Below are positions 34,948 to 46,507 of a stretch of 64,000 nucleotides of DNA, one piece after another. The position numbers and the translations under genes were made by a program. Under the pieces are notes generated by a model that was given only the letters and a program-made list of their open reading frames with translations, was not told the origin of the DNA and did no database searches. Each line of letters opens with the position of its first letter. The stretch's first letter is position 1. The stretch is taken from NCBI GenBank assembly GCA_963580455.1, contig OY756970.1:5022001-5086000 (forward strand), in the 5' to 3' direction. This stretch comes from Euonymus europaeus. Lineage: Eukaryota > Streptophyta > Magnoliopsida > Celastrales > Celastraceae.

Positions 34948-37900
34948 ATGGAACAAATTCAACAAGCCTACAATGAGTTACTCACCGTCCCTAGTGGAGG
35001 TGATGATGGTGCCCCTGGTATTGTGAACCTAGGTGGCGTGGCTACTCTTAATGGAGGTGGTGAACACTCCTGTTGGAGGCGTGCCAGTTGCTGCTGCAAC
35101 CGTTGGAATCGGGAACAATGTTCCCATGACAAACATGGTGATTCCTGTAATTCCCACTGAAAAGCCGGAAAAGTTTAAAGGCATCGATTTTACAAGGTGG
35201 CAACAGAAGATGCACTTCTATTTGACCGCCTTGAATCATGCTCGATTCCTAACGGAAAATTGCCCTATTCTTCGAGAGGGCGAGTCAAATCTAACGACTG
35301 TGGCAGCAATGCATGCCTGAAGAGATGGAGAATATATATGCAGGAATCTTGGTGGACTGACTGATGACCTGTATAATGTGTATTGTGGCATACCTTCAGC
35401 AAAGGAGCTATGAAGCTCTCTGGAGAAGAAATACAAAATTGAGGATGCCGGTACCAAAAAATTTGTGGTGGCCAAATTTCTGGATTTCAAGATGATGGAC
35501 AGCAAGTTTGTTGTCACCCAGGCTGAAGACTACCAGCTGATCCTGCAAGATGTACTGGTAGAAAGAATGACTCTAAGTGAATCTTTCCAAGTTGCAGCTC
35601 TCATCGAGAAGTTGCTCCCTGGTTGGCTGGACTTCAAGAATTACTTGAAGCACAAGCGAAAGGAAATCAAGATGGAGGACATAATAGTCCGTCTCCGAAT
35701 TGAGGAAGACAATCGGAAGAGGACGGCACCTCCAGAGGCACCAAAGGCCAATATGGTGGAAACTTCCAAACCCAAGACTGATGGGAAAAGGAAGAGGGAG
35801 CACAGAGAGCATCAAGCCAAGCAGAAGGAACAAACAAAGAAGTTCCAGGGCACCTGCTTTGTCTGTGACAAACCTGGACATCGTGCCAAAGATTACAGAA
35901 AACGTCCCAACAAGGAGAAGGACAAGGGTAAAGACAAGAGAAATGTCACGCCCCTCTCCCAGATAGGTGTAGATAAGCACCCATGAAACCCAGAAGCGTG
36001 ACCGGCAGGGAACTCCTCCGTTCCCCGAACCGGATTAAACCAAATATCTACCCAAACACTACATAAATAGTGTCACATGTATATATATATATGTCATAAT
36101 ACAAACCAGAGTCTACAGCGGAAAATTCAAAACACCATAAATACAAAACACAGATACTACAGATAGACAAACCATTCCCACCAGCTATATCACGCCTCAC
36201 GCATCCCTGCGCTGATCATCCACTCCGGCTATCTCACCTGAAAACATGTGAATGAAAGGGGTGAGCTACAAAGCTCAGTCGGGATATAGAGAACTATCAA
36301 ACATCAGAATAAACGGAAAATAAAAACTCAAGAGATAAATGAGATGAACAGAAACTCAAATAGTGATACACTTCAATAAATAGATATAAAGTAAGAAAAA
36401 TCTGAAAGGTATAAAAGTACATAAAGGAAACCATACAATGATACCATAATAGAGTAAAGAATCTTCCAACCCGTCATAAATATCAACGATCAATCAACCT
36501 GTAGGGTAGACACCGAGTAGGCTCCACCACTACCATCCTCAAGTACAACTCTCAAATCAATACTCAATCATAATCCAACTCAAATCCATATCAACTAAAA
36601 TCCATACCAACTCAAATCCACATAACACCAGAAAATCCTCCCCTGGACCCACCCTGATCCCCGCAATGTGTCTCCCAGTCCAGGTACTCCCTAGATTGGA
36701 TGAGGATCGAGCCTACATCAGGTACTCGATAGCATCGCCTACATCGAAGAGCGTCCCCTAGGATGTACCTCGCCTCAATCCGGTCTTCAGGTACGTACCC
36801 GATCAAATCCATCAACAAATCATCTACTAGGCTGGGTCGCCCGATGTGGGCTCCACACACTACAAATCATCCATCAATAATCTCGTAGCATCATCACAGA
36901 AAACCATCCAGAGTATAGTCCTATCTGGACTCTCACCAAAAACTCCACAACCAAGATCTGGGCCCCACCACTGAGTGTGGGCCCCATGGGAGACGTGGCG
37001 CATGAGGATGCAACCAATCGCACAAACAATCCATAATATCATAAAATAATAATATAGTTGCAATTGCGGAAATAAATCAGATAAGAGTTTAAATAGAGAA
37101 ATTCCCAACCTCCGGGAATTTTACACCGAGAGACAAATAGGAATCTGTCAAATACGGAACTCCCGGAACCCCAAATAAGAAAATAGGGTAGAATCCCTAC
37201 CTGGAATGTCGACTACGCTAATTCGTAGTACGTCCGAAATCCCAATTCAAAATCCCCAAATCAACCTCCTGCATCAAAATACGGATACATATACACGGCA
37301 GTCAAAATACGGAAAAGTCAACCAAAAGTCAACCTAAAAGTCAACGGTCAAACAAGGGTCAAAAGTCAAACCGAGTCAAAGTCAACTCGGTCAAACCCGA
37401 GTCAATTCGCCGGAGATGAGTCATCTCGGCCGGACCGTCGCTGGAATCCAGTTTTCCGGTCATTCTTACATCAAAATGCAGCCCACAACAACAGAAATCT
37501 AACGGTACCTGTCTCGTTCCAAAATTCCTACTGAATCGAGCTTTGAAATCTTGAAAACCCGAAATTTCTCTGTCCGATTTTGCCGCCTACGGTGGTCCGA
37601 TGGCGGTGATTCCACTTGGGTTTTGCTCCTCTCTCTCCTCCCCCCTCTCTCTCTCTCTCTCTCGGCCAAACTCTGCCAGAAAACCAGAAAAATTACATTT
37701 TTGCCCTTATTTCCCAAATAATACTTAAACTTCCATAATCTATAACAAATCCAATTCAACTCCGATTCGGGTGATTCTTGCGCCAATATTGTTCTAATAA
37801 TATGTATTATTTATTAAAAATATTAAATTTGAAAAATTATTATATTTTTTAAAATTTTGGGTTCGGAATATTACAAGAAAAGCCACCAAGCAAGCTCACC

Positions 37901-40900
37901 TAGTTGAGCAAAACAATGAAGAAGAGATGTTGGCTGTAGTGGTCACCCAGGTGAACATGGTGACAAACACCAAAGACTGGTGGATGAACACAGGTGCAAC
38001 CAAGCACATCTGCACCGACAAAGATCTTTTCTCAACCTATGAGAAAAAGAATGATGGAGAAAAGATCTACATGGCAAATGCTGCTCCAGCCACTATAGAA
38101 GGGTCTGGACAGGTAATCCTGAAGTTCACCTCTAGAAAGAAGCTTGCTCTACCGAATGTGCTTCATGTCCTAGAGATTAAAAAGAATCTCATCTCCGTGA
38201 CAGTTCTGATCGAGAAAGGATTCAGGGTGGTGCTTGAGTCTGGTCGGGCTGTACTGACTAAAGATGGGATGTTTGTGGGAAAAGGGTATATCTGTGATGG
38301 GCTTTTCAAAGCCAACATTGTTGTAATAGATAATAACAGGAAATTTTTGTACCCAAAAACTGTGATGAATAAAGAGAAATCTTTAGTTTACATTGTTGTC
38401 TCTCCATACTTATGGCATGGTAGATTAGGACATGTAAACTATGGCACAATGAAAAAATTGGCAAACTTAGGATTAATTCCCAAATTCTATCTGGATGTCA
38501 ACCATAAGTGTGAAACATGTGTTGAAGCAAAGTTTGCAAAGAAACCCTTTCATTCAATTGAAAGAAGTACAGAACCTCTAACATTAATCCATAGTGATTT
38601 ATGTGACTTGAAGTTTGTTCAAAGTAGAGGTGGAAAGAAGTACTTCATTACATTCATTGATGATTGCACACGATATTGCTATGTTTATTTGTTAACTAGC
38701 AAAAACGAAGCAATGGATAGCTTTATCAAGTATAAAAATCAAGTTGAGAATCAACTTGGTAAAAAGATCAAGGAATTAAGATCTGATAGAGGAGGAGAAT
38801 ATGATTCTACTCTTTTTGATGAGTTGTGTACTAAGTTTGGTATCATCCACCAAACAACAGCACCATATACACCTCAGTAAAATGGAATTGTTGAAAGAAA
38901 GAACAGAACTTTAAAGGAAATGGTTAATTCCATGTTAATCAGTTCTGGCTTACCGCAAAACTTGTGGGGGGAAGCAGTGCTAACTGCTAATTATATTCTT
39001 AACAGAATGCTCCACAAGAAAACAAGTAGTATTCCATATGAGATGTGGAATAAGAGACCAACCTCTTTCAAATACTTGAAAGTGTGGGGGTGTCTGGCTA
39101 AGGTGGCAGTACCTCCACCAAAGCAAGTCAAACTCGGACCTAAAACTGTGGATTGCATATTTTTAGGATATGCTCAAAATAGCAGTGCATTCAGATTTTT
39201 GGTACACAAATCTGAGATAGATGATATCCATGTAAATACAATCATGAAAACAAGAGATGCGGAATTCTTCGAGGAAATATTTCCTTGCAAACGAAGTGAA
39301 ACCTCTGAGAAAAGGATTAGAGATTCCAATTCTGAGAATAAACAAAATGGTGAACAAGAGGTTGATGAACCAAGAAGGAGTAAGAGACCAAAAGTTTCAA
39401 AGTCCTTTGGTCATGAATATCTAACATATATGTTGGAAACGGAGCCTCAGACATTCAAGGAAGCAATGTCAACACCAGATGCTCCATTATGGAAAGAAGC
39501 TGTAAACAGCGAAATAGAATCCATCCTAAGTAACCATACTTGGGAATTGGTCAATCTCCCACCTGGGAATAAGCCAATTGGATGTAAATGGATCTTCAGG
39601 AAAAAACTTAAAGTTGACGGATCCATAGATAAGTACAAAGCAAGGCTTGTAGCCAAAGGGTTTGGACAAAAGGAATGTCTAGACTATTTTGATACTTATT
39701 CACCGGTCACGAGAATTACATCTATACAGATGTTAATTTCTATAGCCTCGCTATATGACTTGATTATTCATCAAATGGATCTAAAAACAGCATTCTTAAA
39801 CAGTGAACTTGATGAGGAGATATATATGGAACAACCTGAAGGGTTCAAGGTTAAAGGACAAGAACACAAGGTGTGTAAACTTGTAAAGTCATTGTATGGG
39901 CTGAAGCAAGCTCCAAAAAAATGGCATGAGAAATTTGACCAAGTAATGATTCGAGATGGATTTCGAATCAACGAGTGTGACAAATGTGTTTACACAAAAA
40001 TTATAAACGATGAATGTGTAATAATTTGTCTATATGTTGATGATATGCTAATTCTTGGTCGTAATGTTGATATCATCAACAGAACCAAAAGAATGCTATC
40101 TAAGAACTTTGACATGAAAGACATGGGTGAAGCAGACGTAATACTAGGCATCAAAATTTTCAGAACTACGGAAGGCCTAGCATTATCTCAATCACACTAT
40201 ATCGAGAAAGTGATTGAAAGGTTTAAAGGACATGGCATCAAAGATGCAAATAGTCCGTTTCTCCCTCACCTAGTTTTACATAAGAATACTGGAGATAGTA
40301 TTCAACAATTGGAATACTCTCGAATTATTGGCAGTGTGATGTATATCATGAACTGCACAAGGCCAGATATTGCGTACTCTGTTAGTAAATTAAGCAGATA
40401 CACAAGTAATCCTGGTCATGAGCATTGGAAAGCTCTATTGTGAGTATTGGGGTACCTAAACAAAACAAAAAATAATGTTTTGAACTATGGTAAATACCCA
40501 GCTGTTTTAGAAGGATACAGTGATGCTAATTGGATTGTAGATTCGGAGGAATCAAAATCCACAAGTGGGTATGTATTCCTTCTAGGAGGGGCGGCTGTTT
40601 CATGGAAGTCCTCAAAGCAAACGTGCATAGCACGGTCTACGATGGAATCAGAATTTATAGCTTTGGATAAAGCCGGTGAAGAAGTAGAGTGGCTTCGTCA
40701 CTTTCTAGAGGACATTCCGATATGGCCAAAGCTCGTGCCTGCAATTTGCATTCATTGTGATAATCAAGCTGCAATTGCAAGGGCACAAAATTTGATATAT
40801 AATGGTAAGTCTAGACACATTCGTCGTAGACATAATACCGTAAGGTAGTTACTCTCTACTGGAATAATTTCTTTAGATTTTGTGAAGTCTAAAGAAAACC

Positions 40901-40986
40901 TAGTGGATCCATTTACAAAAGGTTTGAGTAGAGAGGTGATGGACTGCGCATCGAGGGGAATGGGCTTAAAAGCCTTAACTAAATAA
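34948..40986 (+). pseudogene. Copia-2 gag-pol, disabled and interrupted
   Basis: Gag starts at ATG 34948, shifts frame between 35033 and 35060, and has a stop at 35318-35320. The CCHC knuckle reads CFVCDKPGHRAKDY, so the last cysteine is lost. A solo LTR splits the frame at 35943/37881. The protease motif is NTGAT where the family has DTGA, removing the catalytic aspartate. Integrase has WHGRLGH, CETC and RSDRGGE; a TAA at 38878-38880 falls just before NGIVERKN. RT carries YVDDMLILG. Further stops are TGA at 40441-40443 and TAG at 40846-40848 in the RNase H region, which ends at 40986. No autonomous activity is possible. The lesions are scattered, in keeping with an old copy. Confidence 0.88.
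35944..37875. mobile_element. Solo LTR nested in Copia-2, 1.93 kb
   Basis: Begins TGTCACGCCCC, ends AATATTACA, flanked by 5-bp duplication agaaa (35939-35943 and 37876-37880). There is no internal retroelement coding sequence, so it most likely arose by recombination between two LTRs. Length and ends suggest a Ty3/Gypsy family. A (CT)n tract is at about 37645-37664. The short minus-strand frames (36612-37108, 37499-37786) are not considered genes. Confidence 0.8.
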
Positions 40987-41564
40987 GTTACCTTGATGGA
41001 AACCTAACCTAGCAATTGGAGATCCCATGGACTAGGTTCAATAGGAAAATATAAGTTGAGAATAACTTAAGTTTGAGCAGTATGGAGTTTTCAACTCTAG
41101 CCCATTTCTTGGATGCACAAGTGCTGCTAGCAAATGTGTTTTTAGGATAAGCTATGCTTTTAATGATTCCTATATCTTGTAAAATACAAGTGGAGTATTG
41201 GAGAATACTCTTGATAGGATATCACCTATGTGTGTGAAGAGCAAGGCCGACTCTATGAAAGTATGTAAAGACGATATTTTCTAAAGCATTCACTGAACCC
41301 AAGAAGTTTATGGCCGAAATAATGAACACAACCGAGAACCAACTATGAATCGAAATAGTGGCGTGTGAGGTTTATTGTCTGGGCTTACATAAACAACTGG
41401 CAGTTCAAGACGTTAGTTCACTGACTAGTTAAGTAAGTCCAATAGACTTTCACTAGGGAAGGTTCAAAGCTAAAAGCTACCTATCTTGAAGCAGTATTTT
41501 TCCTACTGTACTCTCACATTTCCTTCTTATCTGAATTGTCGTTTGTCTCCATTCATATGGGGGA

Positions 41565-42275
41565 TGGTTGGATTTGAATGTTTTAACAAACAACCTAGAG
41601 ATAATGGGATAGTGGCTGATTTTGTGGGATAGTGACTGATTTTAGGGGGTCAAAGTGGACAACATAGTGGTTAATTTTGTGGCCGATTTTGTGGCAATGT
41701 GTTGGGCTCTATAAGCTATAAATAAAGCCCCCCAATGCTTGAAATATGGACTGAATTTCCAGCAACTCTCTCCCCTTCTTGCTGCCATTTTCCTAGCAAT
41801 TTCTCTCTTTCTTTGTTTCCATTTTGAGTTCACATCTGTGAGAGTACAAGTTCATTTCTGGTTCGAAAGAGTTTGGTTGTTTTGGTGTGTCTCTCACAAG
41901 CAAAAGGAGTGTTGTATCTTGGGAGGTGTTCGTTCGAGAAGAGTCTTGACACGAGTGGCTGGGCGCTAATCACCTTAAGGAGATTCGGCAAAAACCGTGC
42001 CTCACTCCATTCCGTCAACTTTGTCTCTGCCGGTTTTGGTAATTGGTGGTAAAATTTACTAGTTTCATTGTATTGGTTATATAGACTTCAAAACTTCATT
42101 ATTGTTGTCTTGTGGGTATATATATGTGAACATTGCTATCTCCTCAACTCATTGTTCGGTAACTTGTAATATTGATAGATATGTATTTTGTTGTTTCTTG
42201 ATATCGATATATCTTGCATATATATATTAATAATATCTTTGGAAATAATTCATTATTAACCAATATTTTCCAACA
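41565..42275 (+). repeat. Copia-2 3' LTR
   Basis: About 711 bp. An extra G after the initial TG (tggttgg) and small indels distinguish it from the 5' LTR. A gggggat purine tract precedes it. It ends CCAACA before ctctt. Confidence 0.9.
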
Positions 42276-42280
42276 CTCTT

Positions 42281-43619
42281 TCCTTCTAAATACTTTGCAA
42301 TAATTGGTGGAGGCTGATTTCTCAAGTATTATGCAGTTTCGTACAGGGTGTGATCTTCTATTCAATTACCTTTTGAGGATTTTAGAAATCTCGTTTTTGG
42401 GTGAGCTATATGGGTTTATTTTGACTTTTGGCTCCTTCCTTGACAATAACTACCATTTGTGTAGCAGTGCTCTCCAGATTTAGCCCTTTTTGGCCTTGTT
42501 ATGGTGTAGGGATGTTGATTTTGCATAAAGATGTTGTGATCTGTAGTGTTATATGGTTTACTTTCTCCCCTGAAGGGGACCTTTTAATCTCATATTATTT
42601 GTTTGTCTGTTCCCCTTGTGTGGGGTTTCTCTCATTGTTACTAGGGAGTTGTTTTCCTCTAATAAGGAGAGGTTTGTTATCTCCTTTAGCGGAGTTGTAT
42701 TTCTCTACTTGCAGAGATTGGTGTTCTAATGAAATATAAGAGTTTCTTCTCAAAAAAGAAAAAAATTACATTATTAGTTTATTACATATGAAGTTAAACG
42801 GTGAAATCCTAACCTAGTTTATCTTCTTCATCTCTTAGCAGCCGCCGAGTGATTGAGTGAATCTCAAGCTATACTAAGAGTGAATCTGGGCATCTACGAC
42901 TGCTCTGCTCTTTGACTGAGCAGCTCTTCTGCTACCGTTTCCGAATGCTCTGCTCTTCGACTTCTCTGCAAGTTCATATATCTCTCCTTTGGTACGATCT
43001 CTTACTTGGTGTGAAATCATGGCAAACAATACTAGATAAAGCAATTGGTTTTGGTAATCTTATGTTTGTAATCTCTTTTACTCTGGCAAGATGTCCTTCT
43101 CTTGCTCAAGAAGGAAACATGGTCTTTTTTGTATGTTGGAAATCAGGGTCTTTTTTTGTTTGTTGTCTATGTTCATCATGCATGCTAATGCTAATGCCAT
43201 GGTACCTATTTGCAAAGGTGAATACACCAGACAGCTGCATCTAAGAAAAGCCTTAAAATATCAAATTGATAAAATGCAAATATCATCCAAACATTTGGTT
43301 CTTTATGCAAAGTATTCCCAGTACAATGTTTTTTTTATACTTTCTTTGACTATTTGTATGTGGGGGCTTTTGCTTGTAATTTCTATTCTCCTTGCAATTG
43401 AGAAAACCAGGTTTGATCCACAAGAAGAGGCCCCGCTGCAGTCTCAATTTTCTACGATTATTAATCTTAGACACATAATCAAATTTGTTCATCATTGAAC
43501 CAAAGTAGGTGAATAAGATGAGAGTCCGACGTGTTTTCAGTTTAGATTTGGTAGCATTTTATGATGTAAATCAATGATCATCTATTTAATAGTATCACAT
43601 ATGGATTACTTAAAGTTCG
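42281..43619. other. Non-coding region with LINE-like tail
   Basis: 42460-42765 ends taatgaaatataagagtttcttctcaaaaaag, resembling a LINE or retroposed 3' end. Open frames at 42428-43498 overlap in several phases and show no domain. No gene supported. Confidence 0.4.
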
Positions 43620-43625
43620 AGTTCA

Positions 43626-43970
43626 TTGGCACAAGGGAAAAAGAGAGGAAGAACACAATTTGATAATTATATAAGAAATGTTGATTGCGTTCAATTGATT
43701 AAGTCAGAGTTGGATGTATATTTGGAGGAAAGTGTTCACTGGCACAATGCAAATATAGATCCTCCATTTGATGCTTTGGATTTGTGGGGTAAAAATAGTT
43801 TGAAATTTCGCATTTGTCAAAGATGGCTTGTGACATTTTGTCAATTCCTATTACAACTATTGCTTCTGAATCCGTTGTTAGTGGTGGTGGTAGAAGCATT
43901 GAACCACACCGTGCATCTTTGGGTTCCGATAGCGTTCAAGTGTTGATGTGTGTGGTTGTGATTGGTTTAA
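43626..43970 (+). pseudogene. hAT transposase C-terminal fragment
   Basis: Encodes the hAT dimerisation region: ELDVYLEES, FDALDLWGKNSLKFRI, then after a one-base shift near 43815 SKMACDILSIPITTIASESV and RASLGSDSVQVLMC. These blocks match the RICESLEEPER/DAYSLEEPER-type hAT C-terminus. One base appears missing between KFRI and the next block. Only about 110 codons remain, no N-terminal BED finger or DDE core, and no terminal repeats were found. Non-functional remnant. Confidence 0.75.
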
Positions 43971-44374
43971 ATATTTTTATGGTGTCAGTAAGAAGAAAAA
44001 AGAGAAAGTAAGTTTTGAATTTTTTCAAATTTTATTTTTCTCAAGAAGATATTAAATATATATTATTGTCTTTTTAATATTTTCTTTTGGTTTTCAAGGC
44101 TACAATGACACAATGTAATAATGTAATAATGTATCATTTGGTTTCTATAATGCAATAATGTATCATTTGGTTTTTATAAAATTGACAACTCTAAAATGTA
44201 ATAATGTGTCAAACTTGTTCAAGCGCATGTGAGAGACACAGAAAGAGGAGAACAGTGCCTCTCGAACGAGTTCATCTTGCTCCGCCCATCTCTCTCATAG
44301 TGTATCTGATCCACATTCCAATACTAGTCTACATTTTTGGACATTCTCAATGTGAATAAGAAAGTGTCAAGCGA
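43971..44374. other. Intergenic, no gene
   Basis: Short direct repeats (aatgtaataatgtatcatttggtt) at 44110-44210. Nothing else recognised. Confidence 0.4.
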
Positions 44375-45925
44375 TTAATTCTTTCATTGTGGAGTGGAGT
44401 GAGCATTGGGTGTGTAAATTTCCAATTGATCAGTTTCTCAAATTTTCTGGGTGATCGAGTAATGTGGATTTGAAGCAAGTTTTAAAAGTACCTTATTTAC
44501 TGCGATGGATAATCTTCGCTTGTGGTCTACTAATGTAAGGGTGTCTTCCGATTCTAGTGAGATATTAAAATTGAAATAAACTAATTTAATGGTTATTTTT
44601 TGAAATATAAAATTAGTTTTTCTACAATGTTATTGATCAATAATTTTTATGTCGTAGAAATGATGATTATGAATAAATAAAATAATTTTGTTTCTTGAAT
44701 TTTTTTAATTCTGTGTATGAGGAATTTTTTTATTTTTTTTCTTTCACATCTACAATTGAAGATGAAGGATAACAGAAAGATGTTGTAGAACAAAATGAAG
44801 ACAAAATAAATATTGATGTTGCAAATGAATTTTCACATATATGACATGTTTCATGTACGTGGCAATATATTTGTTAAATATGTTTGAGTAATATCTTTAT
44901 TTATAATGAACTTAATAGATATTCAATTCACGTGACCGATTAATTGAGTGGCTGCAAAATACCTCTCATGCCTTGTTGTTATTAAACCATCCATTAGAAT
45001 GACTAGAAAAATAATGCGATTGTCCTTTTTCAATTAAAGGAATGAAACTAAAAGCAGTTGACGATTGAAAAATGATAGTGGTATGCGAATTGCATAACTA
45101 TCAAGCCACATCATACACGGAGGGACATTCATACGCAACAAGATTTTCAGATGCTGAGAATGATATATTGTAGAAATGTCAAAAAATTTAGTGAAGTCTT
45201 GAAACATTTTGTCGACACTAAAAAACAAAAATCTAGAGAACGTCTCGACAATAAATAAAAATAATATTTTTAGTCGAATAATATAATCAGAATAAAAAAA
45301 AATAGCATACCTAAAAGATTGTCAAATCTTAAAAATAAAAAAGTCAAAATAACACAAACCATGCAAGCGTGTCAAGCACATTTAGTATTATAAAGTTCAA
45401 AATTCAAAGTGCATTATAACAAATTATATGAAACTCCGTGCTTTATTAGAGACTAAAGGTTAAAACTGGAAATCTAATTTTTAAAATATAAATACTCTTT
45501 CCGTCCCATTTTAATTGTCTCTTATTCCTTTTTGGGATATCCCAAAATACATGCCCATTTCAATTAATAAAAGCTATTTTTTCATTTTTTCTCATTTTAC
45601 CCTTAACTTAAAAAGCTCAACAACTAACTCAATAACCATGCACATTATAAACGACAAATTGAAAGAGAATTAAGTATTTTCTTAAACTGTGTGAAAACGT
45701 GAACGGGACAATTAAAATGGGACGGAGGAAGTATATCATTTTATATATAATGACACATAATTCAATGATAAATGTACTTGAAAAACTAAAAACTGTTAGT
45801 TTAAATACTCATTCCCTTACACCTTTCATATTTGATTTGACACCAAGACTTAAATTTATTCCATGTATGTTGTAGGTCTTTTCAACTTGAGATATGTTGC
45901 TGATCCAATTATCGAGTGGAAAATT
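44375..45925 (+). repeat. NAC distal upstream segment, copy C
   Basis: Homologous to 24970-26480 in the right arm, same orientation, with a Stowaway MITE at the same place. It starts directly at ctttcattgtggagtgg, without the LINE-like tail found in the palindrome arms. It has an extra 85 bases or so at 45735-45825. With 51360-51895 it would form the upstream region of a fourth NAC gene, now split by Copia-3. Confidence 0.85.
45495..45731. mobile_element. Stowaway-like MITE (copy C)
   Basis: 237 bp, ends ctctttccgtcccattttaa and ttaaaatgggacggaggaag, TA flanks at 45493-45494 and 45732-45733. Orthologous to the MITE upstream of NAC1 and NAC2. Its terminal repeats are better preserved than theirs. 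Confidence 0.8.
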
Positions 45926-46291
45926 TTGAACAATATGTTATGATGAAAACTTGAATAGGTATATTTTGGAGATTTCTCGATTGCTTTTCAGTTATTTTTT
46001 ATGCTTCTTTCTCTTTTTTACTTCTACAAATTTTCAATCGAGGAAAATAATATTTTGAGGACTGAGAGTGTGTTTGTTTTCAGTTTTGAAAACAATTTTA
46101 AAAATTTTCAAAATAAAACTCTATCAACATTTTATTTGGGTGTTGAAGTTTTAAAAAACAATTTTCAAAAATGTTGCTCTTGAAAACAAAAAAAAAACAA
46201 AAACACAACATTTGTGTTTTGGCCCAATTTTCTCACTTGACCGGTGGCATTAACATGGCAATGTAACCTCTGAATGTAGAGCTCCGATTCT
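45926..46291. other. Unassigned DNA left of Copia-3
   Basis: No gene. Contains a run of ttttgaaaacaatttt-type imperfect repeats at 46080-46200. Copia-3 target duplication attct at 46287-46291. Confidence 0.4.
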
Positions 46292-46500
46292 TGTACAAAT
46301 CAAGGCTCCATATATTTTCAATCTTTTTTTCTCATCCATTCTACGATGTATACATGACTACTTATAGCTAGTTTACTTGTTGATTCCTAAAGTCTAGGAG
46401 GTGATAAGTCTATCACCTGATTACAGGGATCACAACTGATTTGGTAATAATCACACATTTATCACACATATCTTTGACATCTTCAACGTAATCTTCAACA
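46292..46500 (-). repeat. Copia-3 3' LTR (minus-strand element)
   Basis: 209 bp, next to the polypurine tract (plus-strand view ctccccctc at 46501-46509). Confidence 0.9.
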
Positions 46501-46507
46501 CTCCCCC

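Larger units (their letters stand above)
33487..42275 (+). mobile_element. Copia-2, Ty1/Copia retrotransposon with nested solo LTR
   Basis: 8.8 kb including a 1.9-kb nested insertion. Target duplication ctctt at 33482-33486 and 42276-42280. LTRs start TGTTGGATTTG and end CCAACA. The leader is long (34206-34947). Polyprotein order is gag, protease, integrase, RT, RNase H, as in Copia. The family resembles Tnt1-type elements (impression from the integrase and RNase H regions). Confidence 0.93.

Noticed and set aside
36612..37786. Minus-strand frames of 82-95 codons
   Set aside because: They lie wholly within a solo LTR and have no domain.
42428..43498. Overlapping frames of 100-135 codons as a membrane protein gene
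   Set aside because: Hydrophobic content follows from T-rich DNA, phases overlap, and no consistent start, splice pattern or domain was seen.
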